Positions 1 to 9,273 of a stretch of DNA of 64,000 nucleotides are shown piece by piece. Source of the stretch: Cohnella panacarvi Gsoil 349. Its GTDB lineage: Bacteria > Bacillota > Bacilli > Paenibacillales > Paenibacillaceae. The position numbers and the translations under genes are program-made. The stretch is taken from NCBI RefSeq assembly GCF_000515335.1, contig NZ_KI911563.1, positions 1,628,056 through 1,692,055 of the forward strand, in the 5' to 3' direction. Each line of letters begins with the position of its first letter. The first letter of the stretch is position 1. Below the pieces are notes generated by a model. The model saw nothing but the letters and a program-made list of their open reading frames with translations. It was not told the DNA's origin and made no database searches.

Positions 1-120
1 TTTATCGAAGAGCCTTTCGGCTCAATCTGTATTGCTGGTTTGTTCACCGAAGTGAACGTTTTATTACCGTAAATTACGCTCGATGTTCAGTTTTCAAAGA
101 ACAAGCTTCGTTGCATTTTC
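1..120 (-). other. rRNA operon leader (16S gene expected just off the left edge)
   Basis: Read on the minus strand, about 85-104 gives TTGTTCTTTGAAAACTGAAC, the conserved antitermination/processing-type element that precedes 16S rRNA in Bacillus-group rrn operons (and recurs in the 16S-23S spacer). It is followed by two small hairpins, GTTCAC-CGAA-GTGAAC (42-57) and GAGCC-TTTC-GGCTC (10-23), and the window ends with CTTCGATAAA, where Bacillus leaders run into the 16S start. The ITS is an alternative, but the tandem promoters immediately upstream favour a 16S leader. The 16S gene itself is not in the window. Confidence 0.6.
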
Positions 121-149
121 GTGGCCACCGCGTCAGCGGCGACTTTTAT

Positions 150-179
150 AATATATCACATTCGCCTAACCGATTGCAA
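150..179 (-). promoter_or_regulatory. rrn promoter P2 (proximal)
   Basis: On the minus strand, -35 TTGCAA (174-179) and -10 TATATT (150-155) are separated by 18 nt. The sequence after the -10 (AAAAGTCGCCGCTG) resembles the sequence after the -10 of the promoter 118 bp upstream, as expected for duplicated rrn promoters. It reads toward the rRNA leader. Confidence 0.55.
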
Positions 180-267
180 GAGGTATTTTTTAACTTTACC
201 ACTCGTCGGCTGTTCGACCGTGTCCGCTGCGCGTTTCTTTCGTTACCCGTTTTCAGCGGCGAGACTT

Positions 268-297
268 AATTTATCACAGATCGACATCCGAAGTCAA
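268..297 (-). promoter_or_regulatory. rrn promoter P1 (distal)
   Basis: On the minus strand, -35 TTGACT (292-297) and -10 TAAATT (268-273) are separated by 18 nt. Both this and the proximal promoter have GTGATA(A/T)ATT around the -10 and CGCCGCTG after it, so they look like tandem duplicates driving one rRNA operon. Transcription is away from ygxA. Confidence 0.55.
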
Positions 298-329
298 CGC
301 TTAATTCGACATTTTTGACGATGAAATTT

Positions 330-1217
330 TTAACGGTCCGGCACCTTGTAGCATAGCTCCAGTATGCCCGATCCGCGAGAACGAGTCGGTCTTGCGATCT
401 CCAGGATACACCCGCGCATCGTTAGCTTCTGCAGCAGCAAGGAGATGTCGATCGACAGCTCGGCCAGGTCCGGATGCTGCAGAAGCTCTGCCGGGGACCA
501 TGGCTCCTGACGGGAAGCGATAATGCGAATGAGCAGCGCGCAACAGGACTCCATTTTGGTTAGTACGGAGAACTCGCATGCGAGCAAAACAAGCTGTACC
601 CGTTGCTCGAGCGTCTCTTGGCTTGTCGTCAGCTCCTCGAACAGCTTATAGACGCCGGGGTTGACGCGCCGCAATTGCTCCCATACGGTTAACTCCGGAT
701 GCAAGCCCTCCTCGATCAGAGCGATATGCGCCCAATAATGAAGCGATGACAAGATGTTGGCATAAGCGTCGAGAACTTGCCCGTCCTTAATGTCTTGTTT
801 AGCCTGCAAATACGTGCGCGCGAATTTCGAGAACTCGCATAGCAGCTTCTGGTCGCGGAGCATAGGCGACCACTCGATTAATCTCCCGCGGAGTTCGGCC
901 AGATATCGCTCGCCATCGAGGAGAATCTCGCCTTGCGCAAGCATCTGAACCGCGTTGTGATTATCCCGGCTCAGCAGCAGGCTCTCGAACATCATCGGCG
1001 TAAGCCGCCTTACCTGAACTCGATCTCCGTCCAAGAGGATATGTTCGATCTCCTTGACCGGCTCCACTTCGTTCAGGATCAATACCGCGATACGGTCCAT
1101 TCCGTTGATCATCGGCTGATACGAGTAAGGATTCGCGACGAGCAGCAGCCCGATCAATCCCCTCTCGTCCCCGAACCACTCCGTATACAATAGCCCCTTA
1201 TTGTCCGACCTGACCAT
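330..1217 (-). CDS. ygxA: YgxA-like nucleotidyltransferase-fold protein
   Basis: A 295-residue soluble protein resembling Bacillus YgxA, a nucleotidyltransferase-like protein of unknown substrate with an N-terminal NTase-like region and a C-terminal helical, HTH-like tail. I see no classical GS-D-D catalytic triad, so activity is unproven. The ATG at 1215-1217 is preceded by GGGAGG at 10 nt; the more upstream TTG and GTG codons overlap that ribosome binding site and were not used. Context supports the call: in Bacillus, ygxA, ygzB and perR cluster next to an rRNA operon, and the same set occurs here beside an rrn leader. Function is inferred from family and synteny only. Confidence 0.7.
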   Translation of the reverse strand: MVRSDNKGLLYTEWFGDERGLIGLLLVANPYSYQPMINGMDRIAVLILNEVEPVKEIEHILLDGDRVQVRRLTPMMFESLLLSRDNHNAVQMLAQGEILLDGERYLAELRGRLIEWSPMLRDQKLLCEFSKFARTYLQAKQDIKDGQVLDAYANILSSLHYWAHIALIEEGLHPELTVWEQLRRVNPGVYKLFEELTTSQETLEQRVQLVLLACEFSVLTKMESCCALLIRIIASRQEPWSPAELLQHPDLAELSIDISLLLQKLTMRGCILEIARPTRSRGSGILELCYKVPDR

Positions 1218-1416
1218 CTTCGTCACGCCTCCCAAAGTGATTCGGACAGCACCGAAGCCTGACGCTCGCCTGTCCGCCGAATGTAAGTTATAATAATATT
1301 TCAGGTATGGTCTAGTTCTACAACGCCCCCGCGGTTTCCTGCTGCGGACGTTAACTCCGCGTTGCAGCAGCTAGCCGATTACTAAGTACGGCCTACAAGG
1401 ATGGGAGTTAAACAAC

Positions 1417-1803
1417 ATGAAATGGAAAGCAAGCAAAATATCGACGATGCGCACTTGGGGGCTGCTCCTCGTGTTGCTCGGCATGGGAATTATGGTATTC
1501 GGTACTAGCGGCATTCTGCTGTTCGGCAATGTCGGTAAAATAATCGCCGCCGTATTCATGGTGCTCGGAATGATCAGTTGCTTCGCGAGCATGGGAATTT
1601 ACTTCTATGTAGGAATGCTGTCTACCAGCGCTCCGGTTCTGGATTGCCCGGAATGCGGTAAAAAGACGAAGATGCTAGGCAGGACGGATCGCTGCATGTA
1701 TTGCCATACGATTCTGACTTGGGATCCCGCCTATGCCGCGGACGGTCATGACGAGGATTCCGAACCCGCTTCGCCCACGGTTACCACGACGACTTCTTCT
1801 TGA
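1417..1803 (+). CDS. ygzB: YgzB family membrane/zinc-ribbon protein (DUF2614)
   Basis: 128 residues. Two transmembrane helices lie at about residues 12-35 and 41-65, followed by a cytoplasmic zinc-ribbon with CPEC (about 75-78) and CMYC (about 92-95), and a Ser/Thr-rich tail ending in a run of threonines. This matches the UPF0295/YgzB family, which sits beside perR in Bacillus; no biochemical role is established. It is convergent with the GH18 gene and the pair share a terminator hairpin at 1821-1865. The TATAAT at 1289-1294 lacks a good -35, so I do not claim a promoter. Confidence 0.85.
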   Translation: MKWKASKISTMRTWGLLLVLLGMGIMVFGTSGILLFGNVGKIIAAVFMVLGMISCFASMGIYFYVGMLSTSAPVLDCPECGKKTKMLGRTDRCMYCHTILTWDPAYAADGHDEDSEPASPTVTTTTSS

Positions 1804-1820
1804 TCTGTAGAAGATATCGA

Positions 1821-1865
1821 AACCTCCGCCCGCGGCTGCCAACGAGCCGTAAGCGGAGGTTTTTC
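1821..1865. terminator. Bidirectional intrinsic terminator ygzB / GH18
   Basis: The arms AACCTCCGC (1821-1829) and GCGGAGGT (1853-1860) are followed by TTTT on the plus strand and preceded by A residues usable on the minus strand. The hairpin fills the 70-bp gap between two convergent genes. Confidence 0.8.
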
Positions 1866-1873
1866 GTTGCCTA

Positions 1874-3616
1874 TTACGGACGGCTTTGCAATGCCTCGTC
1901 CAGCACGCCCCAAATATCGGGCGTCTCAAAGCCGCGACGCCATGTCGCCACGCCAGCCAAGTCATACTTCCGGGCGACTTCCGCTCGCGCTTTAATCGAA
2001 GTCGCATCCTCGATCCAAATTCGCATGAGCTTGTCCCCGTCCTTATATTCGACATAGTACTGACCCGTTTCCTCGGAGAACTGAGGCTTCAGCTTTCTGT
2101 CCTTAACGATTTTTTGAACCGCGCTCATTCCCAAGGATTTAGAGCTTACTTTAATGCCGCCTTTACCGTCTGGCTCTTCCGTCCATAATCTGGCGTATAA
2201 TGGAATCCCCATAATCAGCTTGCCGGGCGGCACCCCGTCTTCCTCCAGAATACGCGCTACCGTATTTTCCGCCCATGGCAACGAAGATACGGAGCCGGCT
2301 TTAGGGCTGCTTGCCCAATGCTCGTCATAACTCATGACCATCATATAATCAATGACTTCGCCAAGTCGCGCGCGATCGAGAAACGCGGACCACATTTCGG
2401 TTGTTGATTTGGGCGTAACGTCGATCGATACGACTAGGCCGTATTCATGCAGCAACGGCGTCATCTCGCGTACGAATTGAACAAGGTTGTCTTTATCCTT
2501 CGTATACACGTTCTCGAAGTCGATATTGATGCCTTGCAGCTTGAACGATTTCGCATATGCGATTAACTGTTCGATCATCGCAAGCCGCGTCTCGTAGGAA
2601 GAGAGCGCTTCGTGGGTGCGATCCGGCTCGAAACCGTTGCTGAACAACCCCCACACTTGGATGCCTTTCGACCTTGCCCAGGCGGAATAGCTTCCGTCCG
2701 CCTTGCTGCGGATTTCGCCTTTGCCGTTCAACAGTTCGAACCACGTCGGACTTACGACGTTCACGCCTTGCAACTCGCCGATTTTGCTCGTGTCCGGATT
2801 CGCGGAGTATACCGCTTCCCAAGTCATATTGATTTTGCGCCCGTCGCTTTTCCATGCGACGAACGGTTCTTCGCCGTCCGTGTTCTCCGCGATCTTCTGC
2901 TCCCCGGTAAGGTTCACGGCGCTTGACTTCACGTAACCCAATTGACCGGAAACAGACTGCGCGGCATACCAACCCTCTTGCTCGGACCAGATGCGCAGCG
3001 AAGTTCCCGCAGGCAAATCTTCGACGATCGCGTGCTTGTTGCTTGGCCCCGCGCGCAGCTTGATGTCCTTCTTGGAAGTTGACGGCACTTCGGCAGTCCG
3101 GAATTCGTCGCCCGGCGCGTCGATCGTCACGATCCCGCTGCCGCCGTCCGTATTCGCTTGCAGTCCGAACAGCTTAGTCAGCGGAGCAAGCGGTAAATAC
3201 AAATCGCCGCCCGACTTTTCCGCCGCGAAAGCAAGCGAGAAAGGTTTATTGTTGAGCGTGCCTTCGAGTTCGCCTGTCCGAAAATGAAGCACGTCGTGCT
3301 CCGTCGTAAGAATGATGGATTCGCTGGCCTTCTCGTAACGCAGTCCGTCACCCAACAATTTCTGCGCGACCGACAACGGAACTCGCATCCCTTCTCCGTC
3401 GCCCAACGCATGGCTGCTTGTCCATTCGCCGCGCAGCATGATCGGATGCCGCTGGGACATATATTCCGGTACGACCCGCTCATGCGACGACGTATCCCTC
3501 AGACCGTACCACCATACGACGGCGAAAGCGGCAAGTAATACAACAAAGCTATATAGAAGTAACGGCGCGAATCGTCCGCGGCGGCGGCGTCGGCCCGTCA
3601 TCATCGGATTATCCAA
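1874..3616 (-). CDS. Membrane-anchored GH18 family protein with SH3 domain (YaaH/SleL-like)
   Basis: About 580 residues. An Arg-rich N-terminus (RRRRRGR) precedes one transmembrane segment (about 19-40). A copper-amine-oxidase-N/stalk-like region (about 60-165) and a bacterial SH3 domain (about 180-235, LRAGPS...GWY...GYVKSS) follow, then a C-terminal GH18 barrel (about 265-575). The catalytic strand reads GINIDFENV, the D-x-D-x-E form seen in spore-cortex and peptidoglycan-acting GH18 proteins such as YaaH/SleL. It probably hydrolyses an N-acetylglucosaminyl linkage in cell wall or cortex. The upstream GTG at 3625 overlaps the GGGGAG ribosome site, so the TTG at 3616 (8-nt spacing) is preferred; the start is uncertain. 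Confidence 0.8.
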   Translation of the reverse strand: MDNPMMTGRRRRRGRFAPLLLYSFVVLLAAFAVVWWYGLRDTSSHERVVPEYMSQRHPIMLRGEWTSSHALGDGEGMRVPLSVAQKLLGDGLRYEKASESIILTTEHDVLHFRTGELEGTLNNKPFSLAFAAEKSGGDLYLPLAPLTKLFGLQANTDGGSGIVTIDAPGDEFRTAEVPSTSKKDIKLRAGPSNKHAIVEDLPAGTSLRIWSEQEGWYAAQSVSGQLGYVKSSAVNLTGEQKIAENTDGEEPFVAWKSDGRKINMTWEAVYSANPDTSKIGELQGVNVVSPTWFELLNGKGEIRSKADGSYSAWARSKGIQVWGLFSNGFEPDRTHEALSSYETRLAMIEQLIAYAKSFKLQGINIDFENVYTKDKDNLVQFVREMTPLLHEYGLVVSIDVTPKSTTEMWSAFLDRARLGEVIDYMMVMSYDEHWASSPKAGSVSSLPWAENTVARILEEDGVPPGKLIMGIPLYARLWTEEPDGKGGIKVSSKSLGMSAVQKIVKDRKLKPQFSEETGQYYVEYKDGDKLMRIWIEDATSIKARAEVARKYDLAGVATWRRGFETPDIWGVLDEALQSRP

Positions 3617-3702
3617 TACTTTCACTCCCCATCTAAGTTGAAAAGGTTACGATAACAAAACGAAGCTGCTTGCGCCAAAGTTGCTGATTCGTACGAAATA
3701 AA

Positions 3703-3737
3703 AAAGCGCGCTTAGACCTCGAGTCCTTGCGCGCTTT
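3703..3737 (-). terminator. perR terminator
   Basis: The arms AAAGCGCGC (3703-3711) and GCGCGCTTT (3729-3737) form a stem followed on the minus strand by TTTTTATTT, 15 bp past the perR stop codon. Confidence 0.85.
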
Positions 3738-3751
3738 GTTATTGATGCTCG

Positions 3752-4183
3752 TTATGCATGCATCGTCTTGCAGGTCGGACACAGTCCGTACACTTCCATC
3801 CGATGCCCGAATACGCTGAAGCCCGTCGATGCCGTCGCGGCCTCTTCCACGTCTTTGATCGGTGGATGCTCAAAATCGACCATCGTGCCGCATTTGGTGC
3901 AGATCGCGTGATAATGGTCGGAGAGATCGGCGTCGAATCGGCTGGAGTCGTCCCCGTAAGTATGTTCCCGGACTAGTCCGGCGTCGATGAACACCTTTAG
4001 ATTATTGTACACGGTCGCCACGCTCAGGCTCGGGTATTGCGGAGACAACGCCCGATAGATTTCGTCTGCTGTCGGGTGGTCGTGAGATTCCATTAAATAT
4101 TGCAGTATCGCATACCGTTGCGGCGTCATCCGGACTCCTCCGGATTTGAGCTGGTCCACGGCATGATCGACCCTGGAGTCCAT
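3752..4183 (-). CDS. perR: Peroxide-responsive Fur-family repressor PerR
   Basis: 143 residues, the usual PerR length: an N-terminal winged helix (MTPQR...VYNNLKVF) and a C-terminal metal-binding dimerisation domain. The regulatory-metal ligands of Bacillus PerR are recognisable: the His of HPTAD, the Asp of SRFD, both His of DHYH and the Asp of MVDF. The structural zinc site is CTKC plus CPTC. These identify PerR rather than Fur or Zur; it represses peroxide-stress genes and is inactivated by Fe-dependent histidine oxidation. The GTG at 4192 is only 2 nt from GAAAGG, so the ATG at 4183 is preferred. Synteny with ygzB and ygxA supports the assignment. Confidence 0.93.
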   Translation of the reverse strand: MDSRVDHAVDQLKSGGVRMTPQRYAILQYLMESHDHPTADEIYRALSPQYPSLSVATVYNNLKVFIDAGLVREHTYGDDSSRFDADLSDHYHAICTKCGTMVDFEHPPIKDVEEAATASTGFSVFGHRMEVYGLCPTCKTMHA

Positions 4184-4267
4184 GCTCTTCACAGCCTTTC
4201 ATGTCAGTTATAGCCTCATTGTACGTGCGAGGTTCGAAACTTGTCAATGGAAGAAGCCTCCGAGAGG

Positions 4268-4948
4268 TTATTGCCCGGGTCCGTTAGGTCCGTTAGGTCC
4301 GTTAGGTCCATGAGGACCTCGCAGCTCCCAAGCCCACATCACGATTCCCGCTCCGATCAATAGGACTGCCCCGATGATCGATAGCGTGGATTCGATTTTC
4401 CATCCAGACCAAGTCTCCTCCGCGATAATAATAACCAATAAGAAAACAATCGCCAGCAGCGCCATTTTTTTGAGCGGAACTCCTTTGAGCTCCGGAAAAG
4501 GAGACTGTTGCGGCGGTTGCATCGGCACATGATGTTGCACGGGTTGCTGCGGCGGCATTGGTTGCGAATAACCGTTCGGATACCCGGCGTTTCCGTGCCA
4601 TTCCGCGGCGGCAAGCCTCGCATTGACGCTGTCGGCGCTCTGGATCGCATCGAATAAACTGTAAAAGTAGATGATCGGCAACAACAGGCTCAGCAGCACG
4701 ATGCTGAGCGCATTGCTTCCGGCCATCGCTACCTGTACGATTCCGGTTATGACACCGGCGATCATCAGCATGATGAAGATGGCCTTGATCATTTTCCCTA
4801 CATACATATGCCCGACGCCCGGAATTAAAAACGACAGCAGCCCTGCAAGCCATTTGCTTTTTCTATGCGGGGGGCGTCCGTAGTAGGGCGGATAGCCTTG
4901 AGGCGTCCGATAGCCGCGGTCTTGTTGCCATGGATCGGTTTCATTCAT
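4268..4948 (-). CDS. TM2-like multi-pass membrane protein with Pro/Gln-rich linker
   Basis: 226 residues. A polar N-terminus rich in Tyr, Pro and Gln (1-30) is followed by a segment like the TM2 family (WLAGLLSFLIPGVGHMYVGK...) and three hydrophobic helices (about 33-50, 55-75, 80-100). A Pro/Gln/His-rich linker (about 125-155), two further helices (about 160-178 and 185-208) and a GPxGPxGP tail complete it. The tail comes from a 9-bp repeat at the 3' end. A GGAGG site lies 8 nt before the ATG. Function unknown. It is only 25 bp downstream of the MgtC-like gene, so co-transcription is likely. Confidence 0.7.
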   Translation of the reverse strand: MNETDPWQQDRGYRTPQGYPPYYGRPPHRKSKWLAGLLSFLIPGVGHMYVGKMIKAIFIMLMIAGVITGIVQVAMAGSNALSIVLLSLLLPIIYFYSLFDAIQSADSVNARLAAAEWHGNAGYPNGYSQPMPPQQPVQHHVPMQPPQQSPFPELKGVPLKKMALLAIVFLLVIIIAEETWSGWKIESTLSIIGAVLLIGAGIVMWAWELRGPHGPNGPNGPNGPGQ

Positions 4949-4973
4949 AACGGATTCCTCCGACCTTTCGCTT

Positions 4974-5675
4974 TTACTCCGCGATTACCGATTTAACGCC
5001 TTCGATTCGCCTGAATTGGTCCGCAACCGACATGAGCTGTTCACGGGCCGGTAGCATGATATTCAGATGAATATGCTGCAACGGCGCGGCGTCGTCCGCC
5101 GTCCTGACCGCTTCCCCGAAGCGCACTTGGGTAAGCTTGGCACCTTTGTCCGCTAGCAATTGATGCACGCTTTCCACGAGCTGCGCCTTCGAATCGGCCG
5201 TTATCGTAATCGCATATTCCCGCCTGTGCTTGACGAACCTTTTCTCTACGATATTCAATCCCCACAGAGTGAGAAGCACGAGAACGGCCGTCGTGACGGC
5301 GGGCATATAGAAACCGGCTCCGACCGCCAGCCCGACCGCCATGACGACCCATACGGACGCGGCCGTCGTAAGTCCGGTAATGGCTTTGCCCGTGAATAGG
5401 ATCGTTCCGGCGCCAAGAAAACCGACACCCGTAATGACTTGCGCCGCAAGCCTCGCCGGATCGAGCCTGACGTTCGGTTCGTCCGCGAAGGCGGCGAAGC
5501 CGTACATCGACAACACCATAATCAGGCATGAGCCCAAGCACACTAGTATATGCGTTCGCAATCCCGCGGCGGAATTTTTGCGTTCCCGCTCGAAGCCGAC
5601 CAGGCCGCCCAGCAGCACCGATAACAGCAGCCGCAACGCGAGATGCTCATCGCCGATAATCCATGGATCGTGCAT
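4974..5675 (-). CDS. MgtC/SapB family membrane protein
   Basis: 233 residues with the MgtC/SapB layout: four to five N-terminal helices with the conserved loop GGLVGFERER and the stretch ITGVGFLGAGTI, then a soluble ACT-like C-terminal region (about 150-233). Members are inner-membrane proteins linked to magnesium or phosphate homeostasis, some acting as regulators of other transporters; the exact role here is not evident. It heads a probable two-gene unit with the TM2-like gene. The ATG is preceded by GAGGAAG at a slightly long spacing. Confidence 0.85.
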   Translation of the reverse strand: MHDPWIIGDEHLALRLLLSVLLGGLVGFERERKNSAAGLRTHILVCLGSCLIMVLSMYGFAAFADEPNVRLDPARLAAQVITGVGFLGAGTILFTGKAITGLTTAASVWVVMAVGLAVGAGFYMPAVTTAVLVLLTLWGLNIVEKRFVKHRREYAITITADSKAQLVESVHQLLADKGAKLTQVRFGEAVRTADDAAPLQHIHLNIMLPAREQLMSVADQFRRIEGVKSVIAE

Positions 5676-5764
5676 GTCTTGTCATCTTCCTCGCCCAATT
5701 TTATTCATTGTAGCATGGTTGTTGTCAAGGCAACAACGGGCTGTCGACTAGGCGATCCCAAGCC

Positions 5765-6229
5765 TTAAGACGGAGACACGCCACGTTCGAGCCGAATGAG
5801 CGTGATGCCCGGTGCCGGTCGGAATGCCCCTAGTCTCTTGAATCCGGCTTTCTCGTATAACGCCAAAGCAGGCAGATTACGAGCTTCGGCCGTAACCGAC
5901 CAATGCGCGCCGGGGAAAACATCGAGCAGATGGGAGAGCAGCCTGGAGCCGACGCCTTGGCGAAAATGATCGGGGTTCACCATTACCCTGCAGATGACGT
6001 ATCGCCCTTCTCGCTCTTGCTCATAAGCGATCACGCCCTGTAAATCGCCCTCCGGCCCCCGTATAGCGCAGAACGTCTCCCGGCTTTGGCGGAGGCTCTC
6101 CACCGTATCTTGAAGGGGAGGCAGATCCGCCACGCCGATCAACGTCGCTTCTACCCGATAGGCAGCGTGCTGAAGCGCCCATACTTCTTCGGCGACTTCC
6201 GCGTCTTTTATTCCTATAATCTCGAGCAT
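5765..6229 (-). CDS. GNAT family N-acetyltransferase
   Basis: 154 residues. The acetyl-CoA binding motif A is visible as VNPDHFRQGVGSRLLSHL (about 85-102), followed by ARNLPALALYEKAGFKRLG, the usual GNAT C-terminal motif. The substrate cannot be inferred. The ATG at 6227-6229 has GGAGTG 5 nt upstream; the reading frame extends ten codons further 5' but without a ribosome site. It lies downstream of gatB and upstream of mgtC, all on the same strand. Confidence 0.85.
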   Translation of the reverse strand: MLEIIGIKDAEVAEEVWALQHAAYRVEATLIGVADLPPLQDTVESLRQSRETFCAIRGPEGDLQGVIAYEQEREGRYVICRVMVNPDHFRQGVGSRLLSHLLDVFPGAHWSVTAEARNLPALALYEKAGFKRLGAFRPAPGITLIRLERGVSPS

Positions 6230-6294
6230 ACTATCACTCCCGGATGCACGAAACGACAATTCCGCCCGAGCGGGATTGCCGTTTCCCAGTTCGT

Positions 6295-7734
6295 TTATCC
6301 TTTTAACCGTTCCATCAGCAGCTTGTTCACTAGGCCCGGGTTTGCTTTGCCTTTCGTTTCCTTCATGATCTGGCCGACCAAGAAGCCGATCGCCTTATCC
6401 TTGCCGCCGCGGAAATCCTCCACGGATTGCGGATTCGCGGCGATGACGGCATCGACGACCGCGACGATCGCGCCTTCGTCGCTAATCTGCACGAGGCCTT
6501 GCTCTTCGACGATCTGCGCCGGTGATTTGCCAGTCTCCACGATACCCTTGAACACCGTTTTGGCGATCTTCGTGCTGATCGTACCTTTCTCGATGAGCTG
6601 GATCAACTCTCCGAGACCTTGGCCGGTAATCTTCGCATCTTCGAGCTCAAAGTTGTTCGCGTTCAAGTAGCCGAGCAGATCGCCCATGATCCAGTTAGCC
6701 GATGCTTTCGCGTCGGTCGTGAATTTCAGGCTCTCTTCGAAGAAATTCGCCAGCTTCATCGAAGCGGTCAATACGCCCGCGTCGTATGAGGACAAACCGT
6801 ATTCCGAGATGTAGCGCGCTTGGCGCGCGTCCGGAAGCTCCGGAATCGACGCGCGAACGCGCGCTTTCCACTCGTCGTCGATACGCAGTCGAACGAGATC
6901 GGGATCCGGGAAATAGCGGTAATCGTGCGCTTCTTCCTTGCTGCGCATGCTGAACGTCTTGCCTTGGTTCTCATCCCAACGGCGCGTCTCTTGCACGACT
7001 TGTCCTCCGCCGTCGAGGATGTCCGCTTGACGAAGCTCCTCGTATTCGAGGCCGCGCTGAACGCCGCGGAACGAGTTCATGTTCTTCAGCTCGGCGCGCG
7101 TGCCGAACTTCTCCTGACCGAACGGACGAATGGAGATGTTGGCGTCGCAGCGCATGCTGCCCTCTTCCATCTTCACGTCGGATACGTCGCAATAAAGCAT
7201 GATCGCGCGAAGCTTCTCGAGATACGCTTTCGCTTCTTCTGGAGAGCGGATATCCGGTTCGGACACGATCTCGACGAGCGGCGTACCGACGCGGTTGAAG
7301 TCGGCGAGCGAGCCGAGACCCCCGTCGATATGCGTCAGCTTGCCCGCGTCCTCCTCCAAGTGAAGGCGGGTAATGCCGATCCGCTTCGTCTTGCCGTTAA
7401 CCTCGATATCGATCCAACCGTTCTGTCCGATCGGCTGGTCGTATTGGGAGATTTGGTACGCTTTCGGCGAGTCGGGATAAAAATAGTTCTTCCGGTCGAA
7501 CTTGCACCATTCGGCGATTTCGCAATTGATCGCCATCGCCGCTTTCATGGCGTATTCGACCGCTTGGCGGTTCAGTACGGGCAGGACGCCCGGATGCCCG
7601 AGGCAAACCGGACACGTATGCGTATTAGGCGGCGCGCCGAAAGACGTAGAGCAGCCGCAGAAAATTTTGGACTTCGTGTGGAGCTCGACGTGCACTTCAA
7701 GCCCGACGACGGTTTCGTATTTGGAATTAGCCAT
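6295..7734 (-). CDS. gatB: Aspartyl/glutamyl-tRNA amidotransferase subunit B
   Basis: 479 residues, full length. It begins with the GatB cradle ([23 protein letters not shown]) with zinc-type cysteines (FCGCS...HTCPVC) and ends in the helical/YqeY-like tail ([25 protein letters not shown]). GatB binds the misacylated Glu-tRNA(Gln) or Asp-tRNA(Asn), phosphorylates it and receives ammonia from GatA. AGGAGGG precedes the ATG. Third gene of a gatC-gatA-gatB operon. Confidence 0.97.
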   Translation of the reverse strand: MANSKYETVVGLEVHVELHTKSKIFCGCSTSFGAPPNTHTCPVCLGHPGVLPVLNRQAVEYAMKAAMAINCEIAEWCKFDRKNYFYPDSPKAYQISQYDQPIGQNGWIDIEVNGKTKRIGITRLHLEEDAGKLTHIDGGLGSLADFNRVGTPLVEIVSEPDIRSPEEAKAYLEKLRAIMLYCDVSDVKMEEGSMRCDANISIRPFGQEKFGTRAELKNMNSFRGVQRGLEYEELRQADILDGGGQVVQETRRWDENQGKTFSMRSKEEAHDYRYFPDPDLVRLRIDDEWKARVRASIPELPDARQARYISEYGLSSYDAGVLTASMKLANFFEESLKFTTDAKASANWIMGDLLGYLNANNFELEDAKITGQGLGELIQLIEKGTISTKIAKTVFKGIVETGKSPAQIVEEQGLVQISDEGAIVAVVDAVIAANPQSVEDFRGGKDKAIGFLVGQIMKETKGKANPGLVNKLLMERLKG

Positions 7735-7747
7735 GATGAACGCCCTC

Positions 7748-9208
7748 CTAAGACAACGCCGGACGCAGGTTATGGAACCCGGTCTGGCTCTCGAACGCGT
7801 GCGCGGCCCGCAGCACGGTCGCCTCGTCGAAATGCTTGCCGATAATTTGCAGACCGACCGGAAGTCCGTCCGCGGTGCCGCAAGGAATGCTGATCGCGGG
7901 CACGCCGGCCAGGCTGACCGGAATCGTGCAAATATCGTTCAAATACATCGTCAGCGGATCGCCGACCTGCTCTCCGATCTTGAACGCCGGAGTCGGCGCG
8001 GTCGGTCCGATAATGAGATCGTACTTCTCGAACGCTTGATCGAAATCGCGTTTAATGAGCGTGCGCACTTGCTGCGCCTTCTTATAATAAGCGTCGTAAT
8101 ATCCGGAACTAAGGGCGTAAGTCCCGAGCATGATCCGGCGTTTAACCTCCGGACCGAAGCCTTCGCTGCGGGAACGGCGATACATGTCGAGCAGGTTATC
8201 CGGATTGCTCGCGCGGACGCCGTAACGGACGCCGTCGAACCGAGCGAGATTCGAGGATGCTTCGGAAGAAGCCAGCAAATAATAAGTAGCAACGGCATAA
8301 TCGGTATGCGGCAAGGAAATTTCCTCCCAATGCGCGCCCATCGATTCGAATACTTTGAGCGCTTCGAGCACCCGCTCTTTCACTTGCGGGTCGATGCCTT
8401 TGCCCATGTACTCTCTTGGAACACCGATCTTGAGTCCTTTGACGTCGCCGGTAAGCGCGGACAGGTAATCCGGAATGTCCACGTTCGCGGAAGTCGAGTC
8501 GCGCTCGTCGTGACCCGCGATCGCTTGCAGCACGTACGCGGAATCTTCGACGTTCTTCGTAATCGGACCGATCTGATCGAGCGACGACGCGAAGGCGACT
8601 AGCCCGAACCGGGACACGAGACCGTACGTCGGCTTTAAGCCCACTACGCCGCAATAAGCTGCCGGTTGGCGAATCGAGCCGCCGGTATCGGAGCCGAGCG
8701 TGAAATACGCTTGCCTCGCGGCGACCGCTGCGGCCGAACCGCCGCTGGAGCCTCCGGGTACGCGATCCAGCGCCCATGGGTTGCGAACGGGATGGTACGC
8801 GGAGTTCTCGTTAGATCCGCCCATCGCGAATTCGTCCATGTTCAGCTTGCCTACCGTAATCGATTGCGCGGCGCGCAGTTTCTTCATTACGGTGGCGTCA
8901 TAGATCGGGTCGTAATTCTCCAGGAACTTGCTGCCGCAAGTCGTGCGCAAGCCTTCGGTTACGATGTTGTCCTTAATGCCGGCAGGAATGCCGAACAAGA
9001 GGCCTTTCTCGCCGCCGGACGCGAGCTCAGCGTCCAATTCGGATGCCGCTTTGCGCGCGTTCTCTTCATTTAAAGTCAAGAACGCGCCGATCTTGACGTC
9101 GGTCTCCGCGATTCTAGACAGCGAGGCATCGACGAGCTCGGCGACGGATAATTGTTTGGTTGTAAGACGATTATGTAATTCGGAAAGCCGTAAATCGAAC
9201 AACGACAT
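7748..9208 (-). CDS. gatA: Aspartyl/glutamyl-tRNA amidotransferase subunit A
   Basis: 486 residues, amidase-signature family. The Ser-cisSer-Lys triad is visible: Lys in PAGIKDN, the Gly/Ser-rich [14 protein letters not shown] and the nucleophile in [12 protein letters not shown]. GatA hydrolyses glutamine and supplies ammonia through a tunnel to GatB in the GatCAB complex. A GGAGGAG site precedes the ATG, 13 bp separate it from gatB, and gatC lies immediately upstream. Confidence 0.97.
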   Translation of the reverse strand: MSLFDLRLSELHNRLTTKQLSVAELVDASLSRIAETDVKIGAFLTLNEENARKAASELDAELASGGEKGLLFGIPAGIKDNIVTEGLRTTCGSKFLENYDPIYDATVMKKLRAAQSITVGKLNMDEFAMGGSNENSAYHPVRNPWALDRVPGGSSGGSAAAVAARQAYFTLGSDTGGSIRQPAAYCGVVGLKPTYGLVSRFGLVAFASSLDQIGPITKNVEDSAYVLQAIAGHDERDSTSANVDIPDYLSALTGDVKGLKIGVPREYMGKGIDPQVKERVLEALKVFESMGAHWEEISLPHTDYAVATYYLLASSEASSNLARFDGVRYGVRASNPDNLLDMYRRSRSEGFGPEVKRRIMLGTYALSSGYYDAYYKKAQQVRTLIKRDFDQAFEKYDLIIGPTAPTPAFKIGEQVGDPLTMYLNDICTIPVSLAGVPAISIPCGTADGLPVGLQIIGKHFDEATVLRAAHAFESQTGFHNLRPALS

Positions 9209-9273
9209 GGGGCTCTGCTCCTCCTAGATTTATTGAATCTTCGTCGGGTTCGAACTAACTCACCCTTAGTTTC

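Noticed and set aside
6820-7845. 341-codon plus-strand frame opposite gatB
   Set aside because: Antisense shadow of a highly conserved gene in GC-rich DNA.
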